In this document: positions 1-8,982 of the stretch, piece after piece
Layout: every line of letters begins with the position of its first letter
Numbering within the stretch: position 1 is the first letter of the stretch
DNA from: Burkholderiales bacterium 67-32
GTDB taxonomy: Bacteria; Pseudomonadota; Gammaproteobacteria; Burkholderiales; Burkholderiaceae_B
Direction of reading: 5' to 3'
NCBI GenBank assembly: GCA_001898625.1
Contig: MKUP01000026.1
Location: 62,001 to 126,000, forward strand
Length of the DNA: 64,000 bases
Notes under the pieces: model-generated
What the model saw: the letters and a program-made list of their open reading frames with translations, nothing else
Told to the model about the DNA's origin: nothing
The model's database searches: none
Made by a program: the position numbers and the translations under genes

Positions 1-875
1 AGCATGGGGATGCCCGCCGCGAGCAGCATCAGGCTGGCGAACAGCAGGTCCATGCAGCGCTTGATGCCTCGTGCGATGCCCAGGATCTGGGTGTCGTGCA
101 GGCGCAGCAGGGGCACGCCCGCCATGTTGCTGATGCTGACCTCGAAGTCCCCCAGCGCGGGTGATTCCGGGATCAGGTAGATGGCCGATGTCGAGTCGCC
201 CAACTGATTCATGATGGGTTGGGCATAGGGTGTCTTCATCAGCGTCATGCTGATGAAGGCGACGTTGGATTTCTGCTCTTTCAGGTGTTCGACGGCCTGG
301 GGCAGATCGCCCAGGTAGGGCAGGGAGTCCAGCGGTTCCTGCTGCGGGGTGTCGTCGAAGTAGCCGTCCACGAGGATGCCCATGGCCGGCGAGCGGCGCA
401 GCCGGATGGCCAGGGTCTGGGCCTGGAAGCCCGGCATGATGAAGATGGCGCGCCGGACGTACTGGCTGGCGCCGTACAGGTGCTGCGCGCTGAGCCGCAT
501 CAGCGCCAGGCCCGGCAGCAGCACCACGGGCGTCAGGAAGGCCCACGCCTGCAGGATTTCCCGGCCCAGGTTGCGGTGCTCGATGGGCAGCAGGATGAAG
601 GCGAGCAGCGTCACCATGACCACCTGCGACCAGGTCAGGATGGCGCGCCACAGCATGAAGGCCATGGTCCGCGTGCTCAGCAGTTGTTCGAAGCGGTAAT
701 AGGCGATGCCGGTGGCCAGCGCGATGACCAGCAGCAGGGCGCCGTCCTCGTTCGAGGGTTGGCGTCCGAAATAGACGCTGGTGGCGGCATGGCAGAGCAG
801 CGCGATCACGGCTGCTCCGACGGCGGCCATGCTGTAGAACATGCGCTGGTGGGAGGGGAGGCGGCTGGTGGCCAT
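1..875 (-). CDS. Undecaprenyl-phosphate sugar-1-phosphate transferase (WcaJ/GumD type), C-terminus cut by window edge
   Basis: This is the probable initiating enzyme of EPS assembly, which transfers a hexose-1-phosphate to undecaprenyl phosphate in the inner membrane. I translated it directly from the minus strand: ATG at 875, and the frame stays open to base 1 (about 291 residues). The N-terminal part has several hydrophobic helices and then a CoA-binding-like stretch of the WcaJ type. The last visible residues read ARGIKRCMDLLFASLMLL, the start of the bacterial sugar transferase domain (PF02397). The catalytic part therefore lies beyond the left edge. It lies 11 bp downstream of the WecG/TagA gene on the same strand. 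The sugar specificity cannot be told from what is visible. Confidence 0.85.
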   Translation of the reverse strand, partial: MATSRLPSHQRMFYSMAAVGAAVIALLCHAATSVYFGRQPSNEDGALLLVIALATGIAYYRFEQLLSTRTMAFMLWRAILTWSQVVMVTLLAFILLPIEHRNLGREILQAWAFLTPVVLLPGLALMRLSAQHLYGASQYVRRAIFIMPGFQAQTLAIRLRRSPAMGILVDGYFDDTPQQEPLDSLPYLGDLPQAVEHLKEQKSNVAFISMTLMKTPYAQPIMNQLGDSTSAIYLIPESPALGDFEVSISNMAGVPLLRLHDTQILGIARGIKRCMDLLFASLMLLAAGIPM

Positions 876-886
876 GAGGTTTCCTG

Positions 887-1675
887 TCAGCGTCCGCGAA
901 CGCCGGAGCGATATTCCCGCCAGCAGATGGCGAAGAACCGGGGGTCTTCCTTCAGATAGCGCCGCCACAGCCTGCCGGGATTGCTGAGCAGGCGCCAGAG
1001 CCATTCCATGCCCATCCGCTGGACCAGGCGCGGCGCGCGCCGTTGCAGGCCGATGGCGAATTCCATGGCCGCCCCCACGCACAGCACCAGCCCGTGGGGC
1101 AGCGTGGCGGCATAGCGGCCGGCCCAGGTCTCCTGCTTGGGCATGCCCAGGCAGACGAAGACGAGGTCGGGCGCCAGGGCACGGATGCGGTCGGCGGCTT
1201 CGCGCCCTTCGTCGCCGAGCGGGTCGAACCGCATCGACGGCGTCATCACGGTGACGTCGATGCCGGGATAGGTGGCGGCGAACCGGCTTTCCAGCATGGG
1301 GCCGTCGCCCGGCATGCCACCCAGGATGGCGATCTTCCAGCCATGCGCGACCGCCTGCCGGCAGAGCGCCACGAACAGGTCCGAGCCCGTCACGCGCTCG
1401 GGCAGCGGACGGCCCAGCAGGCGGCTGGCCCAGACGATGGGCATGCCGTCGGCGAACAGGTACTCGGCCTGGCGGTAGATGGGCTGGAGATCGGGCTGCT
1501 TGTCCAGGCGCACCACGTGGTCGACATTGGGGGTCGACACGATGCCCGCCGGTCCGCGCCGGCTGGCGACGGCGTCGGTCAGGATCGCGACGGCCTCGGA
1601 GAAGGTCGCCGCGATGATATCCAGGTCGAAAAGCCGCATCCGGACGATATCGGGCTGGGCAGGGTGTGTAGGCAT
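887..1675 (-). CDS. WecG/TagA/CpsF family glycosyltransferase (GT26)
   Basis: This 262-residue cytoplasmic or membrane-associated glycosyltransferase probably adds the second sugar to the undecaprenyl-linked primer. Family signatures are visible: STPNVDHV near residue 47 (the T-x-N-x-D type active-site motif), FADGMPIVWASRLLG, a GG-P loop near residue 120, CLGMPKQE near residue 175, and the C-terminal RMGMEWLWRLLSNPGRLWRRYL typical of TagA proteins. Length is normal for the family. The ATG at 1675 is used; an internal ATG at 1639 is possible. The gene is transcribed with the downstream sugar transferase and divergently from the export genes, so it shares the 1676-1890 promoter region with wza. 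Confidence 0.9.
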   Translation of the reverse strand: MPTHPAQPDIVRMRLFDLDIIAATFSEAVAILTDAVASRRGPAGIVSTPNVDHVVRLDKQPDLQPIYRQAEYLFADGMPIVWASRLLGRPLPERVTGSDLFVALCRQAVAHGWKIAILGGMPGDGPMLESRFAATYPGIDVTVMTPSMRFDPLGDEGREAADRIRALAPDLVFVCLGMPKQETWAGRYAATLPHGLVLCVGAAMEFAIGLQRRAPRLVQRMGMEWLWRLLSNPGRLWRRYLKEDPRFFAICWREYRSGVRGR

Positions 1676-1836
1676 GTCGAAATGGAGGACGGGCGTGGTG
1701 AGCGGGGCAGAAGGAATGCCGGCAGAATGCTACAAAAAATTGCGCCTGTTATTTCCCGGCTTGGAGTTGTTTGCTGTTCCTTTGCCACGCTGTTCTGCGA
1801 GAATGTCGCACCCGCGGTCCGTCCCTGATCCCCCTC

Positions 1837-1842
1837 TATAAT
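1837..1842 (+). promoter_or_regulatory. Perfect -10 hexamer (TATAAT) for the EPS export operon
   Basis: TATAAT lies 48 bp before the TTG start at 1891, in the divergent gap between the WecG/TagA gene and the export gene. I see no good TTGACA-like -35 at 16-18 bp spacing, so an activator may be needed. A transcript starting near 1849 would have a leader of about 40 nt. Confidence 0.45.
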
Positions 1843-1890
1843 CGGCGTGATGATTTTAGCGGGCGTTTCCGTGACTTCAATGGAGTGGTT

Positions 1891-2772
1891 TTGAGGCAAT
1901 TACGCATATGTCTGCCCAGGATGCTGGTGGCGCTGGTGGCGTGGCTGGCGCTTGGTGCCGCCTACGCCGCCGATGAGATGCCTCATCCCGGCCGTCTGGC
2001 GCCGGCAACCATCGTTCCCTCCGAAGTCGAGGGGGGCGCCGTCGCTACCGTGGGGCCGGGCGACACGCTGTACCTCACCGTCTATGGCCAGCCCGAACTG
2101 GCCGCCCAGGTCACCCTCGACGTCCGCGGACACATCGTGGTTCCCTTCCTGGGCGACATGGCCGTCGGGGGCGAGGCGCCCTCGGCCATCGCCAAGCGGA
2201 TCGCCGACGGACTGCGCCAGCGCGGATACCTGAACGATCCCCAAGTGGCGATCGAGGTGCTGCGGGTACGCAGCCGCATGGCGTCCATTCTCGGCAGCGT
2301 CGCCAAGCCTGGCCGTTATCCGATCGAGGGCAGCCTGACGCTGCTGGAGTTGCTGGCCCAGGCCGGCGGCCTGAAGGACAACGCCGACGACGTGGCCGTC
2401 GTCCTGCGCAAGGACGTCCAGGCTCAGGGCGGCCAGCGCCGCATGGAGTTGCTGATTGGCAACAAAAGCCTGCCCGAGCGTCCCGTCGAAGACCTGTCGT
2501 TGCAGGCTGGCGACGTCGTCTACGTGCCGCAGGCCAAGGTTTTCTACATCTACGGCGAAGTCACGCGGGGGGGCGCCTATCCCATGGAGCGGGGCCTGAA
2601 CGTGATGCGCGCGCTGTCGCTGGCCGGCGGGTTGACGCAGCGGGCTTCCGAGCGCCGCATCAGCATCAGCCGGCCGGATCCCGACACGGGCGAGCAACGC
2701 AAGCAGCGCGTCAACCTGGACGATCCGGTTGCCGCCGGCGACGTCATCTACGTCGACGAACGCTTCTTCTAG
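1891..2772 (+). CDS. Polysaccharide export protein, Wza/BexD-like (Poly_export + SLBB)
   Basis: This 293-residue periplasmic/outer-membrane export component of the EPS machine is encoded here. I chose the TTG start at 1891: GGAG lies 5 nt upstream, and it gives a clean signal peptide (RQLR n-region, MLVALVAWLALGAAYA, cleavage AYA|AD). The mature protein opens with the Poly_export domain (GPGDTLYLTVYGQPEL, about residues 50-130), followed by two SLBB-like soluble ligand-binding domains (about 140-180 and 225-275; GSVAKPGRYPIEGSLTLLEL and YGEVTRGGAYPM). E. coli Wza is a lipoprotein, but no lipobox cysteine is present here, so this one is predicted to be processed by signal peptidase I. It is the first gene of the plus-strand export/modification group. 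Confidence 0.88.
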   Translation: MRQLRICLPRMLVALVAWLALGAAYAADEMPHPGRLAPATIVPSEVEGGAVATVGPGDTLYLTVYGQPELAAQVTLDVRGHIVVPFLGDMAVGGEAPSAIAKRIADGLRQRGYLNDPQVAIEVLRVRSRMASILGSVAKPGRYPIEGSLTLLELLAQAGGLKDNADDVAVVLRKDVQAQGGQRRMELLIGNKSLPERPVEDLSLQAGDVVYVPQAKVFYIYGEVTRGGAYPMERGLNVMRALSLAGGLTQRASERRISISRPDPDTGEQRKQRVNLDDPVAAGDVIYVDERFF

Positions 2773-2783
2773 CCGGAGCGGGC

Positions 2784-4259
2784 GTGCGCGCGCACCAGCG
2801 TTCCTCTGTCTGGCAGCCGGCGATACCGCTGGCGGCAGTCGTGTTGATGTGTGCTGCCCGGCCCGCGGGTGCCGCGCAGCCCGGCGCCGATGCGATGATC
2901 GACGCGGTCATCGCCAGGACGGTGGGGGCCGTGGCGTCCAAACCCGCCGAGCCGCCCGCTCCTGCGGCGCCGGCGCTTTCCCAGGGCGCGCGCGCGGATG
3001 CCGGCCAAGGGCCTTTGACGCGGCGCGGCCTGGGCGCGGGGTCGCCGGTCTTTCCTGAAGGCATCGAATACTCGGTGCAGATCTCGCGCGTGATCCAGCA
3101 GGTCAGCAATCCCTATCGCCTGCCGGACACGGCGGGGGACCGGCGGCACAGTGATCTTGCGGTGGGCGACGAGGTGCGCGCGGCCGCCATCATTCCCCTG
3201 GCGTCCGAGCGTACGCGGCTCCTGGCCTCGGCGGCCTTCGGCAATGTCGACTACCGGGACCAGGGGCAGCTCGACCACCATCCCCACGCGCTCAAGACCA
3301 CCTTGCAGTGGCGCGCGGGGGACCTGCTGCAGGGCAGCGCCTCGGTTTCCGACCGGGTCCGGCTCAACCGCTACATGGCCAGCAGTTGGCCCGAGCGCGA
3401 CCTGCTCAAGCAGCGGGTGTACAACGCCGACGTCGGCCTGCGCGTGACCGAGTCGCTGACCCTGCCGATCCTGAGCGTGTCGCGCACGTCCTCGCGCAAC
3501 GAGTTCGCGCTGAACCAGCAGCTGTACAACAGGGACGACAGCCAGGTGCAGATCGCCGCGCGCCTGATGGGGCGGGACAATTCCTACGTGATGGCCGGCG
3601 TGTCGCGGGTACGCAGCAGCTATCCCGATCGCACGCCGCTGCAGATACAGCAGTTGGACCGGGCCTACACCGACACCGAATTCTTCCTGAACAGCATCTG
3701 GCACTACAGCGCCAGGACGGCCCTCGAGGGCTACGCGGGCTGGCGCCAGCGGCGGTACTCGACGCTGACCGACCGCAACGTGGATCTCGTTACCGCCGAG
3801 CTGCGCGGCTACTGGGACTACTCGGTGAAGACCGCTTTCCACGTCCACCTGTGGCACCGGCCGTTCGGCAACGAGGAAGATCCTTCCACCCTGTACTCCA
3901 CCTTGACCGGCGGCCGGGTGACCATGCGCTGGCAGGCGGGCGAGAAGACCTGGCTGTCGCTGAACGTCGTGCGCGAGCGGCAGAAGAACTATCGCATCGG
4001 TGCGGGCGGCACGTCCGAGACGATGAGCTGGCGCGTGGGGCCGCGCCTGGAGTGGCAGATGAACCCGCGTGTCCTGCTGACCCTGGACGGCTGGCGCGAG
4101 CGCGTCAGCGGGGCGGGGTATCCGGGCTACGGCGGCACGGTGGTCCGCGCCGGCGTGACCTTGATGTACGACAATGGCTCGCCGCGCCCGTCGCGCCTGT
4201 ACATGCGCGAGGAGTGCGACGCACCCCGCTACCTGGATACCCGGATGTGCGACCAATGA
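2784..4259 (+). CDS. EpsL-like outer-membrane beta-barrel protein of EPS locus
   Basis: This is a 491-residue predicted outer-membrane beta-barrel. A GTG start at 2784 has GGAG 5 nt upstream and lies 11 bp after the export gene. The signal peptide ends near AARPAGA|AQPG. A low-complexity Ala/Pro linker follows, then about 400 residues of alternating hydrophobic/aromatic strands with no long hydrophobic helix (for example YSVQISRVIQQVSNPYRLP, WRVGPRLEWQMNPRVLLTLDG). This matches the EpsL/PF10082 barrel proteins found in exosortase-B-type EPS clusters, where they are assumed to help polymer leave the cell. The C-terminus ends with two cysteines (EECDAP...DTRMCDQ) rather than the usual aromatic barrel signal, which is odd. 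The function is inferred from family and context. Confidence 0.78.
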   Translation: MRAHQRSSVWQPAIPLAAVVLMCAARPAGAAQPGADAMIDAVIARTVGAVASKPAEPPAPAAPALSQGARADAGQGPLTRRGLGAGSPVFPEGIEYSVQISRVIQQVSNPYRLPDTAGDRRHSDLAVGDEVRAAAIIPLASERTRLLASAAFGNVDYRDQGQLDHHPHALKTTLQWRAGDLLQGSASVSDRVRLNRYMASSWPERDLLKQRVYNADVGLRVTESLTLPILSVSRTSSRNEFALNQQLYNRDDSQVQIAARLMGRDNSYVMAGVSRVRSSYPDRTPLQIQQLDRAYTDTEFFLNSIWHYSARTALEGYAGWRQRRYSTLTDRNVDLVTAELRGYWDYSVKTAFHVHLWHRPFGNEEDPSTLYSTLTGGRVTMRWQAGEKTWLSLNVVRERQKNYRIGAGGTSETMSWRVGPRLEWQMNPRVLLTLDGWRERVSGAGYPGYGGTVVRAGVTLMYDNGSPRPSRLYMREECDAPRYLDTRMCDQ

Positions 4260-4284
4260 CGATTTCCTTCCCCTGAGGCCCACC

Positions 4285-5970
4285 ATGTTGCTCGACGCCA
4301 ATGCGCTGCCGCAGGATGCCCGGCTGCACGCGGACATCTGTATCGTGGGGGCCGGCGCGGCCGGCATCGCCATGGCGCTGTCGCTGGCCGATTCCGGCCT
4401 GGATGTGATCGTGCTGGAGGCGGGCGGCCAGGAGCCCGAGCCGCGCACGCAGGCCTTGTACGAGGGTACGGTCGAGGACGCCGCGCTGCACAGTCCGCTC
4501 GATCGCTACCGCCAGCGCGAACTGGGCGGCTCGACCACGATCTGGGGCGGGCGCTGCATGCCCCTGGATCCCATCGATTTCGAGGCCCGCCCGTACATCT
4601 CCGGCAGCGGCTGGCCCATCGGCGCCGAGGACCTGGCTCCCTATTATCCGGCGGCCAATGCCTGGTGCGAGGCCGGCGACTATGCCTACACGATAGCCGA
4701 AGCGTTCGCGGGGCCACGCCGGCCCATGCTGGACGGCTTCGACGAAAGCCATTTCTCCACCCATACGCTGGAGCGCTTCAGTTGTCCCACGAATTTCGGC
4801 GGACGCTACCTCCAGCGTTTGCGGGCGGCGCCGGACCTGCGCGTCGTCCTGCACGCGAACGTGACCCGGCTGGAGCTGGACGAGGCCGGCGAGGCGATCC
4901 GTCACGTGGAATTCAAGACACTGGACGGCAAGATCTTCGTCGTATCGGCGGACAGCGTGGTGCTGGCCGCGGGCGGCCTGGAGGTGGTCCGGCTGCTGCT
5001 GAACAGTCCCGGCCGCACGGGACGGGGCCTAGGCAACGCGCACGACGTCGTGGGCCGCTACTACATGTGTCACCTGGCAGGCACCATAGGGAACCTCGTG
5101 CTGGCGCCGCCCCATCGCGCCTGGCACGGCTACGACGTCGCCGACGACGGCACGTATTGCCGGCGGCGGCTGGCGCTGCGGCCCGGCGTCCAGCGCGAGC
5201 AGGGCATCGGCAATTTCGTCGCCCGGCTGCATCACCCCAGGATCACCGATCCTGCGCACGGAACCGCCATCCTGTCGCTGCTGTTCCTGGCCCGGGCTTT
5301 CGTGCCCTACGAGTACGCCAAGCGCCTGCACGGCGACGAGCGGGTCACCATGGGAGCCTGGCTGCGGCATGGCGTGAACGTGCTGCGGGGCGCGCCGTCG
5401 GTGGTGGGTTTCCTGTGGCACTGGCTGCGCGACAGGACCCTGGCCGCCCGCAAGTTTCCGTCCATCATCGTCTACCCCCGGACCGAGCGCTACAGCCTGG
5501 ATTTCCATGCCGAGCAGGAACCCAATCGGGACAGCCGGGTAAGCCTGGGAGCGTCCGTCGATGAACTGGGCATGCGGCGGCTGCACGTCGATTGGCACTA
5601 CACGCGCCAGGACGTGGCGACGGTGCAGAAGTCCCTGGCCTTGCTGGCGGCCGATGTCCGGGGTTCGGGCATAGGCGAATTCGATTACGATCCCGGCGAA
5701 GTCGAGCGGGAAATGACGCGCTACGGCGCCTACGGCGGCCACCACATCGGCACGGCGCGCATGGGCGACGATCCGCGCACCAGCGTGGTCGACAGGAACT
5801 GCCGCGTCCACGAGGTGCGGAACCTGTACGTGGCCGGGGCGGCGGTGTTCCCGACGTCCAGCCAGGCCAATCCCACCTTGACCCTCGTCGCGCTGGCGCT
5901 GCGCCTGGCGCGGCACCTGCAGGTCCGGCATGCCGGCGGCGAGCCGGCCGACCCTGGGAGTCCCGCATGA
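4285..5970 (+). CDS. GMC-family FAD-dependent oxidoreductase in EPS locus
   Basis: This 561-residue flavoenzyme belongs to the glucose-methanol-choline superfamily, which oxidises an alcohol or sugar hydroxyl. ATG at 4285 has GAGG 6 nt upstream; an in-frame extension upstream is non-family sequence. The N-terminal Rossmann FAD motif ICIVGAGAAGIAMALSLADSG is followed by the acidic strand end VIVLEAGG (residues about 14-50). ELGGSTTIWGGRCMPLDPIDF is the GMC signature around FAD. The C-terminal GGHHIGTARMGDDP supplies the conserved catalytic His region, followed by LYVAGAAVFPTSSQANPTLT. No signal peptide is present, so it should be cytoplasmic. It overlaps the downstream epimerase by 4 bp (ATGA). 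Oxidising a sugar precursor or modifying a lipid-linked sugar are both possible roles. Confidence 0.85.
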   Translation: MLLDANALPQDARLHADICIVGAGAAGIAMALSLADSGLDVIVLEAGGQEPEPRTQALYEGTVEDAALHSPLDRYRQRELGGSTTIWGGRCMPLDPIDFEARPYISGSGWPIGAEDLAPYYPAANAWCEAGDYAYTIAEAFAGPRRPMLDGFDESHFSTHTLERFSCPTNFGGRYLQRLRAAPDLRVVLHANVTRLELDEAGEAIRHVEFKTLDGKIFVVSADSVVLAAGGLEVVRLLLNSPGRTGRGLGNAHDVVGRYYMCHLAGTIGNLVLAPPHRAWHGYDVADDGTYCRRRLALRPGVQREQGIGNFVARLHHPRITDPAHGTAILSLLFLARAFVPYEYAKRLHGDERVTMGAWLRHGVNVLRGAPSVVGFLWHWLRDRTLAARKFPSIIVYPRTERYSLDFHAEQEPNRDSRVSLGASVDELGMRRLHVDWHYTRQDVATVQKSLALLAADVRGSGIGEFDYDPGEVEREMTRYGAYGGHHIGTARMGDDPRTSVVDRNCRVHEVRNLYVAGAAVFPTSSQANPTLTLVALALRLARHLQVRHAGGEPADPGSPA

Positions 5971-6938
5971 AGACCCGTGTCCTGATCCTGGGCGCCACCG
6001 GCTATGTCGGCCGGCGGCTTGCCGCCGCGCTGCATGCCTCCGATTGGGCCGAGCCCGTGGCCGCGACGCGCCGCAAACCGGTCGTCGGGGGAGATATCGA
6101 GACCGTCTTCTGCGAGGCCACGGATACTGTGTCCCTGACCCAGGCCGCGGCCGGCGTGGATGCCTTGGTCAATTGCGTGGCGGGCAGCGCCGACACGATG
6201 GTGGCCACCGCGCGCGCGATGGCCGAGGTCCAGGCCTCGCGCTCGCGGCCGCTGCGCATCGTGCACTTCAGTTCCATGGCGGTCTATGGCGACGCCGTCG
6301 GCAAGGTGGACGAGGATCACCCCTTCGCCAGCCTGCCGGCCCAGTCCTACGGCGGTGCCAAGATCCAGGCGGAGGCGCTGCTGGCGGATGTGCTCCAGGT
6401 CGGCATCCTGCGGCCCGGTTGCATCTACGGCGCGGGCAGTCCGCAATGGACCGAGCGCATCGTGCGCCTGCTGCGAGCCCGTCGCCTGGGCGACCTGGGG
6501 CCGGCCGGCGACGGATGTAGCAACCTCGTCCATGTCGACGACGTCGTGGCCGCGGCCACCGCGGTGCTGCAACGGGGCGCGGACGGCGCGTTCAACCTCG
6601 CGATGGCCGGCGCTCCCAGCTGGAACGTCTATTTCATGCGCCTGGCGCGCGCCATGGGCGCGGTGCCGGTGCGGCGCATGACCGCCCGGCGGCTCAAGCT
6701 GGAAGGCAAGGTGCTGGCGCCGCCCTTGAAAATTCTGGAGATCGCCGGCGGCAAGGCCGGCCTGCGCGGCCTGCCGCCCGTGATTTCGCCCGCGCTGCTG
6801 CGGCTATGGCAGCAGGACATCCGCCTGGACGTGCGGCGCGCGGAGCAGGTACTCGGCATGCAATGGACAACCCTCGAGGCCGGCCTGGCGGAATCCCTGG
6901 CGAGCCGGTCCGGGCAATCGGAAGAAGCGAGGAACTGA
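5967..6938 (+). CDS. NAD-dependent epimerase/dehydratase (extended SDR)
   Basis: This 323-residue extended short-chain dehydrogenase probably modifies a nucleotide sugar or the product of the preceding GMC enzyme. The start ATG at 5967 overlaps the upstream TGA. The NAD-binding motif ILGATGYVGRRLAAAL begins at residue 6. The catalytic triad fits the family: IVHFSSMAVYGD (Ser), then YGGAKIQAE (Tyr-x3-Lys). ILRPGCIYGAGSPQW is the substrate-side loop typical of sugar epimerases. The exact substrate cannot be assigned. Coupling to the GMC oxidoreductase suggests an oxidation-epimerisation pair. Confidence 0.85.
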   Translation: MKTRVLILGATGYVGRRLAAALHASDWAEPVAATRRKPVVGGDIETVFCEATDTVSLTQAAAGVDALVNCVAGSADTMVATARAMAEVQASRSRPLRIVHFSSMAVYGDAVGKVDEDHPFASLPAQSYGGAKIQAEALLADVLQVGILRPGCIYGAGSPQWTERIVRLLRARRLGDLGPAGDGCSNLVHVDDVVAAATAVLQRGADGAFNLAMAGAPSWNVYFMRLARAMGAVPVRRMTARRLKLEGKVLAPPLKILEIAGGKAGLRGLPPVISPALLRLWQQDIRLDVRRAEQVLGMQWTTLEAGLAESLASRSGQSEEARN

Positions 6939-6939
6939 C

Positions 6940-7953
6940 GTGGCCTATCCCTACCGCGTGGCGGTGCAGATCAGCATGTACCCGATGGACGTGCGCCACG
7001 CCCGGCACCTGCTGGCCCACCAATTGCGGGTGTGGGGGCCGATGGTCGACCGTTTCGTCGTCACCATCGACGTGCACCGCAGCCGCGCGGGACGGTATCG
7101 TGGCGCCGGCTTCGACGAGAACCTTGCGGCCCTGCGCGCCATCGTCGACGAACTGCGGACCCAGGATCCGCGGGTGTCCTGGCACGAGGTCGACTATCGC
7201 CCGGAAGCCCGCCGGGAAGTGGCCAACACCTATTTCGGCCGGGACGACATCCCGGTCAAGGCCTGGGACGGCGGACCGTTCTACGCTTATTTCCACGGCC
7301 TGCTGGAGGCGCGGGCGCGGTACGTGGTCCATTTCGACGGCGACATGCTGTTCGGTGGCGCGAGCCGGCAGTGGGTCGAGGAAGCGGTGCGCCTGCTCAA
7401 TGGCGATGCCGACGTGCTGCTCGCGAGTCCGCTGCCGGGGCCGCCCAGGGAGGATGGGCGGATCTTCGGCCACGGGGCCGGCGTCGAACGCCTGGACCGG
7501 CCGGAGCTGGGGCTCGCCTACCGGTTCCAGCACGCCAGCACTCGCGTGTTCGTGATCGACCAGCAGAAGCTGCGCGAGAAGGTCGGGGTCCTGCCGTTGA
7601 CGCCGCCGGTGCTGGCCAGCCGGATCAAGTCGCATCTGCTGGGCAACCCGCCCATCGCGCGCGAGGCCGAGGTCATCCTGGGCGAAGTGCTGCGCGAGCA
7701 CGGCCTGTACCGGGTGGATTTCCTGGGGACGGCGCCGGGCATGTGGTCGCTGCATCCTCCCTACCGCAGCGACGAGTTCTATCGGCGGTTGCCGGAACTG
7801 ATCGCCGCGGTGGAGTCGGGCGACGTGCCCGAGGCCCAGCGCGGCGACTACGACATGAACGACAGCATGATCGACTGGAGCGTGCAGCGCCAGGCCAACC
7901 GTCGTTCCCGCCGCCTGTGGCGGCTGCTGAAGGACCGCCTCAACCTGTCGTAG
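6940..7953 (+). CDS. Glycosyltransferase-like protein with DGDM motif
   Basis: This 337-residue cytoplasmic protein is last in the plus-strand EPS group. A GTG start at 6940 has GAGGA 7 nt upstream and follows the epimerase stop by 1 bp. VVHFDGDMLF near residue 130 has the shape of a DxD metal/nucleotide-sugar motif, and VAVQISMYPMDVRHARHLL with FVVTIDVHRSR gives a GT-A-like beginning. I do not recognise a specific GT family. The 3' end overlaps the convergent acyltransferase gene by 14 bp. It could act on the sugar handled by the two upstream enzymes. Confidence 0.7.
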   Translation: MAYPYRVAVQISMYPMDVRHARHLLAHQLRVWGPMVDRFVVTIDVHRSRAGRYRGAGFDENLAALRAIVDELRTQDPRVSWHEVDYRPEARREVANTYFGRDDIPVKAWDGGPFYAYFHGLLEARARYVVHFDGDMLFGGASRQWVEEAVRLLNGDADVLLASPLPGPPREDGRIFGHGAGVERLDRPELGLAYRFQHASTRVFVIDQQKLREKVGVLPLTPPVLASRIKSHLLGNPPIAREAEVILGEVLREHGLYRVDFLGTAPGMWSLHPPYRSDEFYRRLPELIAAVESGDVPEAQRGDYDMNDSMIDWSVQRQANRRSRRLWRLLKDRLNLS

Positions 7954-8980
7954 CGCGGGTGGCCGGCAGCCGCCGACGCGCGAACCGCTGCCCCAGCGGC
8001 CGTTCGACCAACTGGTGGCAGGCGAGCCCGGCCAGGGTGGAGACGGCGAGCGCGACCAGGCAGAAGGTGGCCATGCCCGCCGTCGTGCCGCCCAGGCCGG
8101 CCTTGCGCCAGGCCTGCGACAGGGCCGACAGCACCAGCGGGTGGATCAAGTACAGCGAATACGAGGCGTCGCCGATCCGATGCAGCAGCGGCCATGCCGG
8201 GGTGCGGCGCGCACGTTCGATCGCCAGGGCCCCGGCCACGATCAGGATCGAAGGCAGCCCCGCCTGCAACAGGCGCGACGTGCCGGCGGGCCAGGCGCCC
8301 GATCCGGCCAGCAGCGCGAGGCCGGCCAACACCAGCAGCCAACCCGCCGCGTTGTGTGACGGCCACCGGCCGCCGGCATAGACCCGGCCCAGCATCATGC
8401 CGGCCAGGAATTCCAGCATGATGTCCGACGTATAGAAGCCCGCCGCGGGCGAGGCCGGCCGCAGCCACCAGCCCACCGCCGCGAGCGCCGCCAGCACGAG
8501 GCCCGTGGCGGCCAGTCGGCGCCGTTCGGGCAGCAGCAGGGCGAGGCCGAACACGAGATAGAAGAACATCTCGTAGTTCAGCGTCCAACCCGGGACGAGC
8601 ACGGGCTCCACATGGCCCGCCGGCGATGGCCAGGCGATGAAGGCATACGAGGCCAGCACGTGTGGCAGGTCGAAGCGAGCGGACTGCAGCAGATGCGGCG
8701 CCGCCAGCATGATCGCTACGACGACGGAGGTGATCAGCCAGTACAGCGGCGCGATGCGGACGATGCGCCGGCGGTAGAAGTCCATGGGCGTGATCGGGCG
8801 GCCCGCGGTCGTGGTCCACATGATGAAGCCGCTGATCACGAAAAAGATGTCGACGCCGTTGGACAGCCAGTCGGGCCAGGCGCCCTCGTAGCCCATGCGG
8901 GCCAGCTGCGGATGCAGGTGGAAGACGACGACCATCAGCGCCGCGATCGCCCGCAAGTGCTGGATGGAGCGGATTTCCAT
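7940..8980 (-). CDS. Membrane O-acyltransferase (acyltransferase family 3)
   Basis: This 346-residue integral membrane acyltransferase (PF01757, OafA/ExoZ type) is expected to add acetyl or another acyl group to EPS sugars. The start is ATG 8980. It opens with IQHLRAIAALMVVVFHLHPQL, carrying the arginine and histidine typical of the family, and WLSNGVDIFFVISGFIM follows. Roughly ten hydrophobic helices follow, and the C-terminal helix pair carries DASYSLYLIHPLVL. The first ATG lies 2 bp past the stop of the upstream acyltransferase. It is the promoter-distal gene of the minus-strand EPS operon. Confidence 0.88.
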   Translation of the reverse strand: MEIRSIQHLRAIAALMVVVFHLHPQLARMGYEGAWPDWLSNGVDIFFVISGFIMWTTTAGRPITPMDFYRRRIVRIAPLYWLITSVVVAIMLAAPHLLQSARFDLPHVLASYAFIAWPSPAGHVEPVLVPGWTLNYEMFFYLVFGLALLLPERRRLAATGLVLAALAAVGWWLRPASPAAGFYTSDIMLEFLAGMMLGRVYAGGRWPSHNAAGWLLVLAGLALLAGSGAWPAGTSRLLQAGLPSILIVAGALAIERARRTPAWPLLHRIGDASYSLYLIHPLVLSALSQAWRKAGLGGTTAGMATFCLVALAVSTLAGLACHQLVERPLGQRFARRRLPATRATTG

Positions 8981-8982
8981 GT

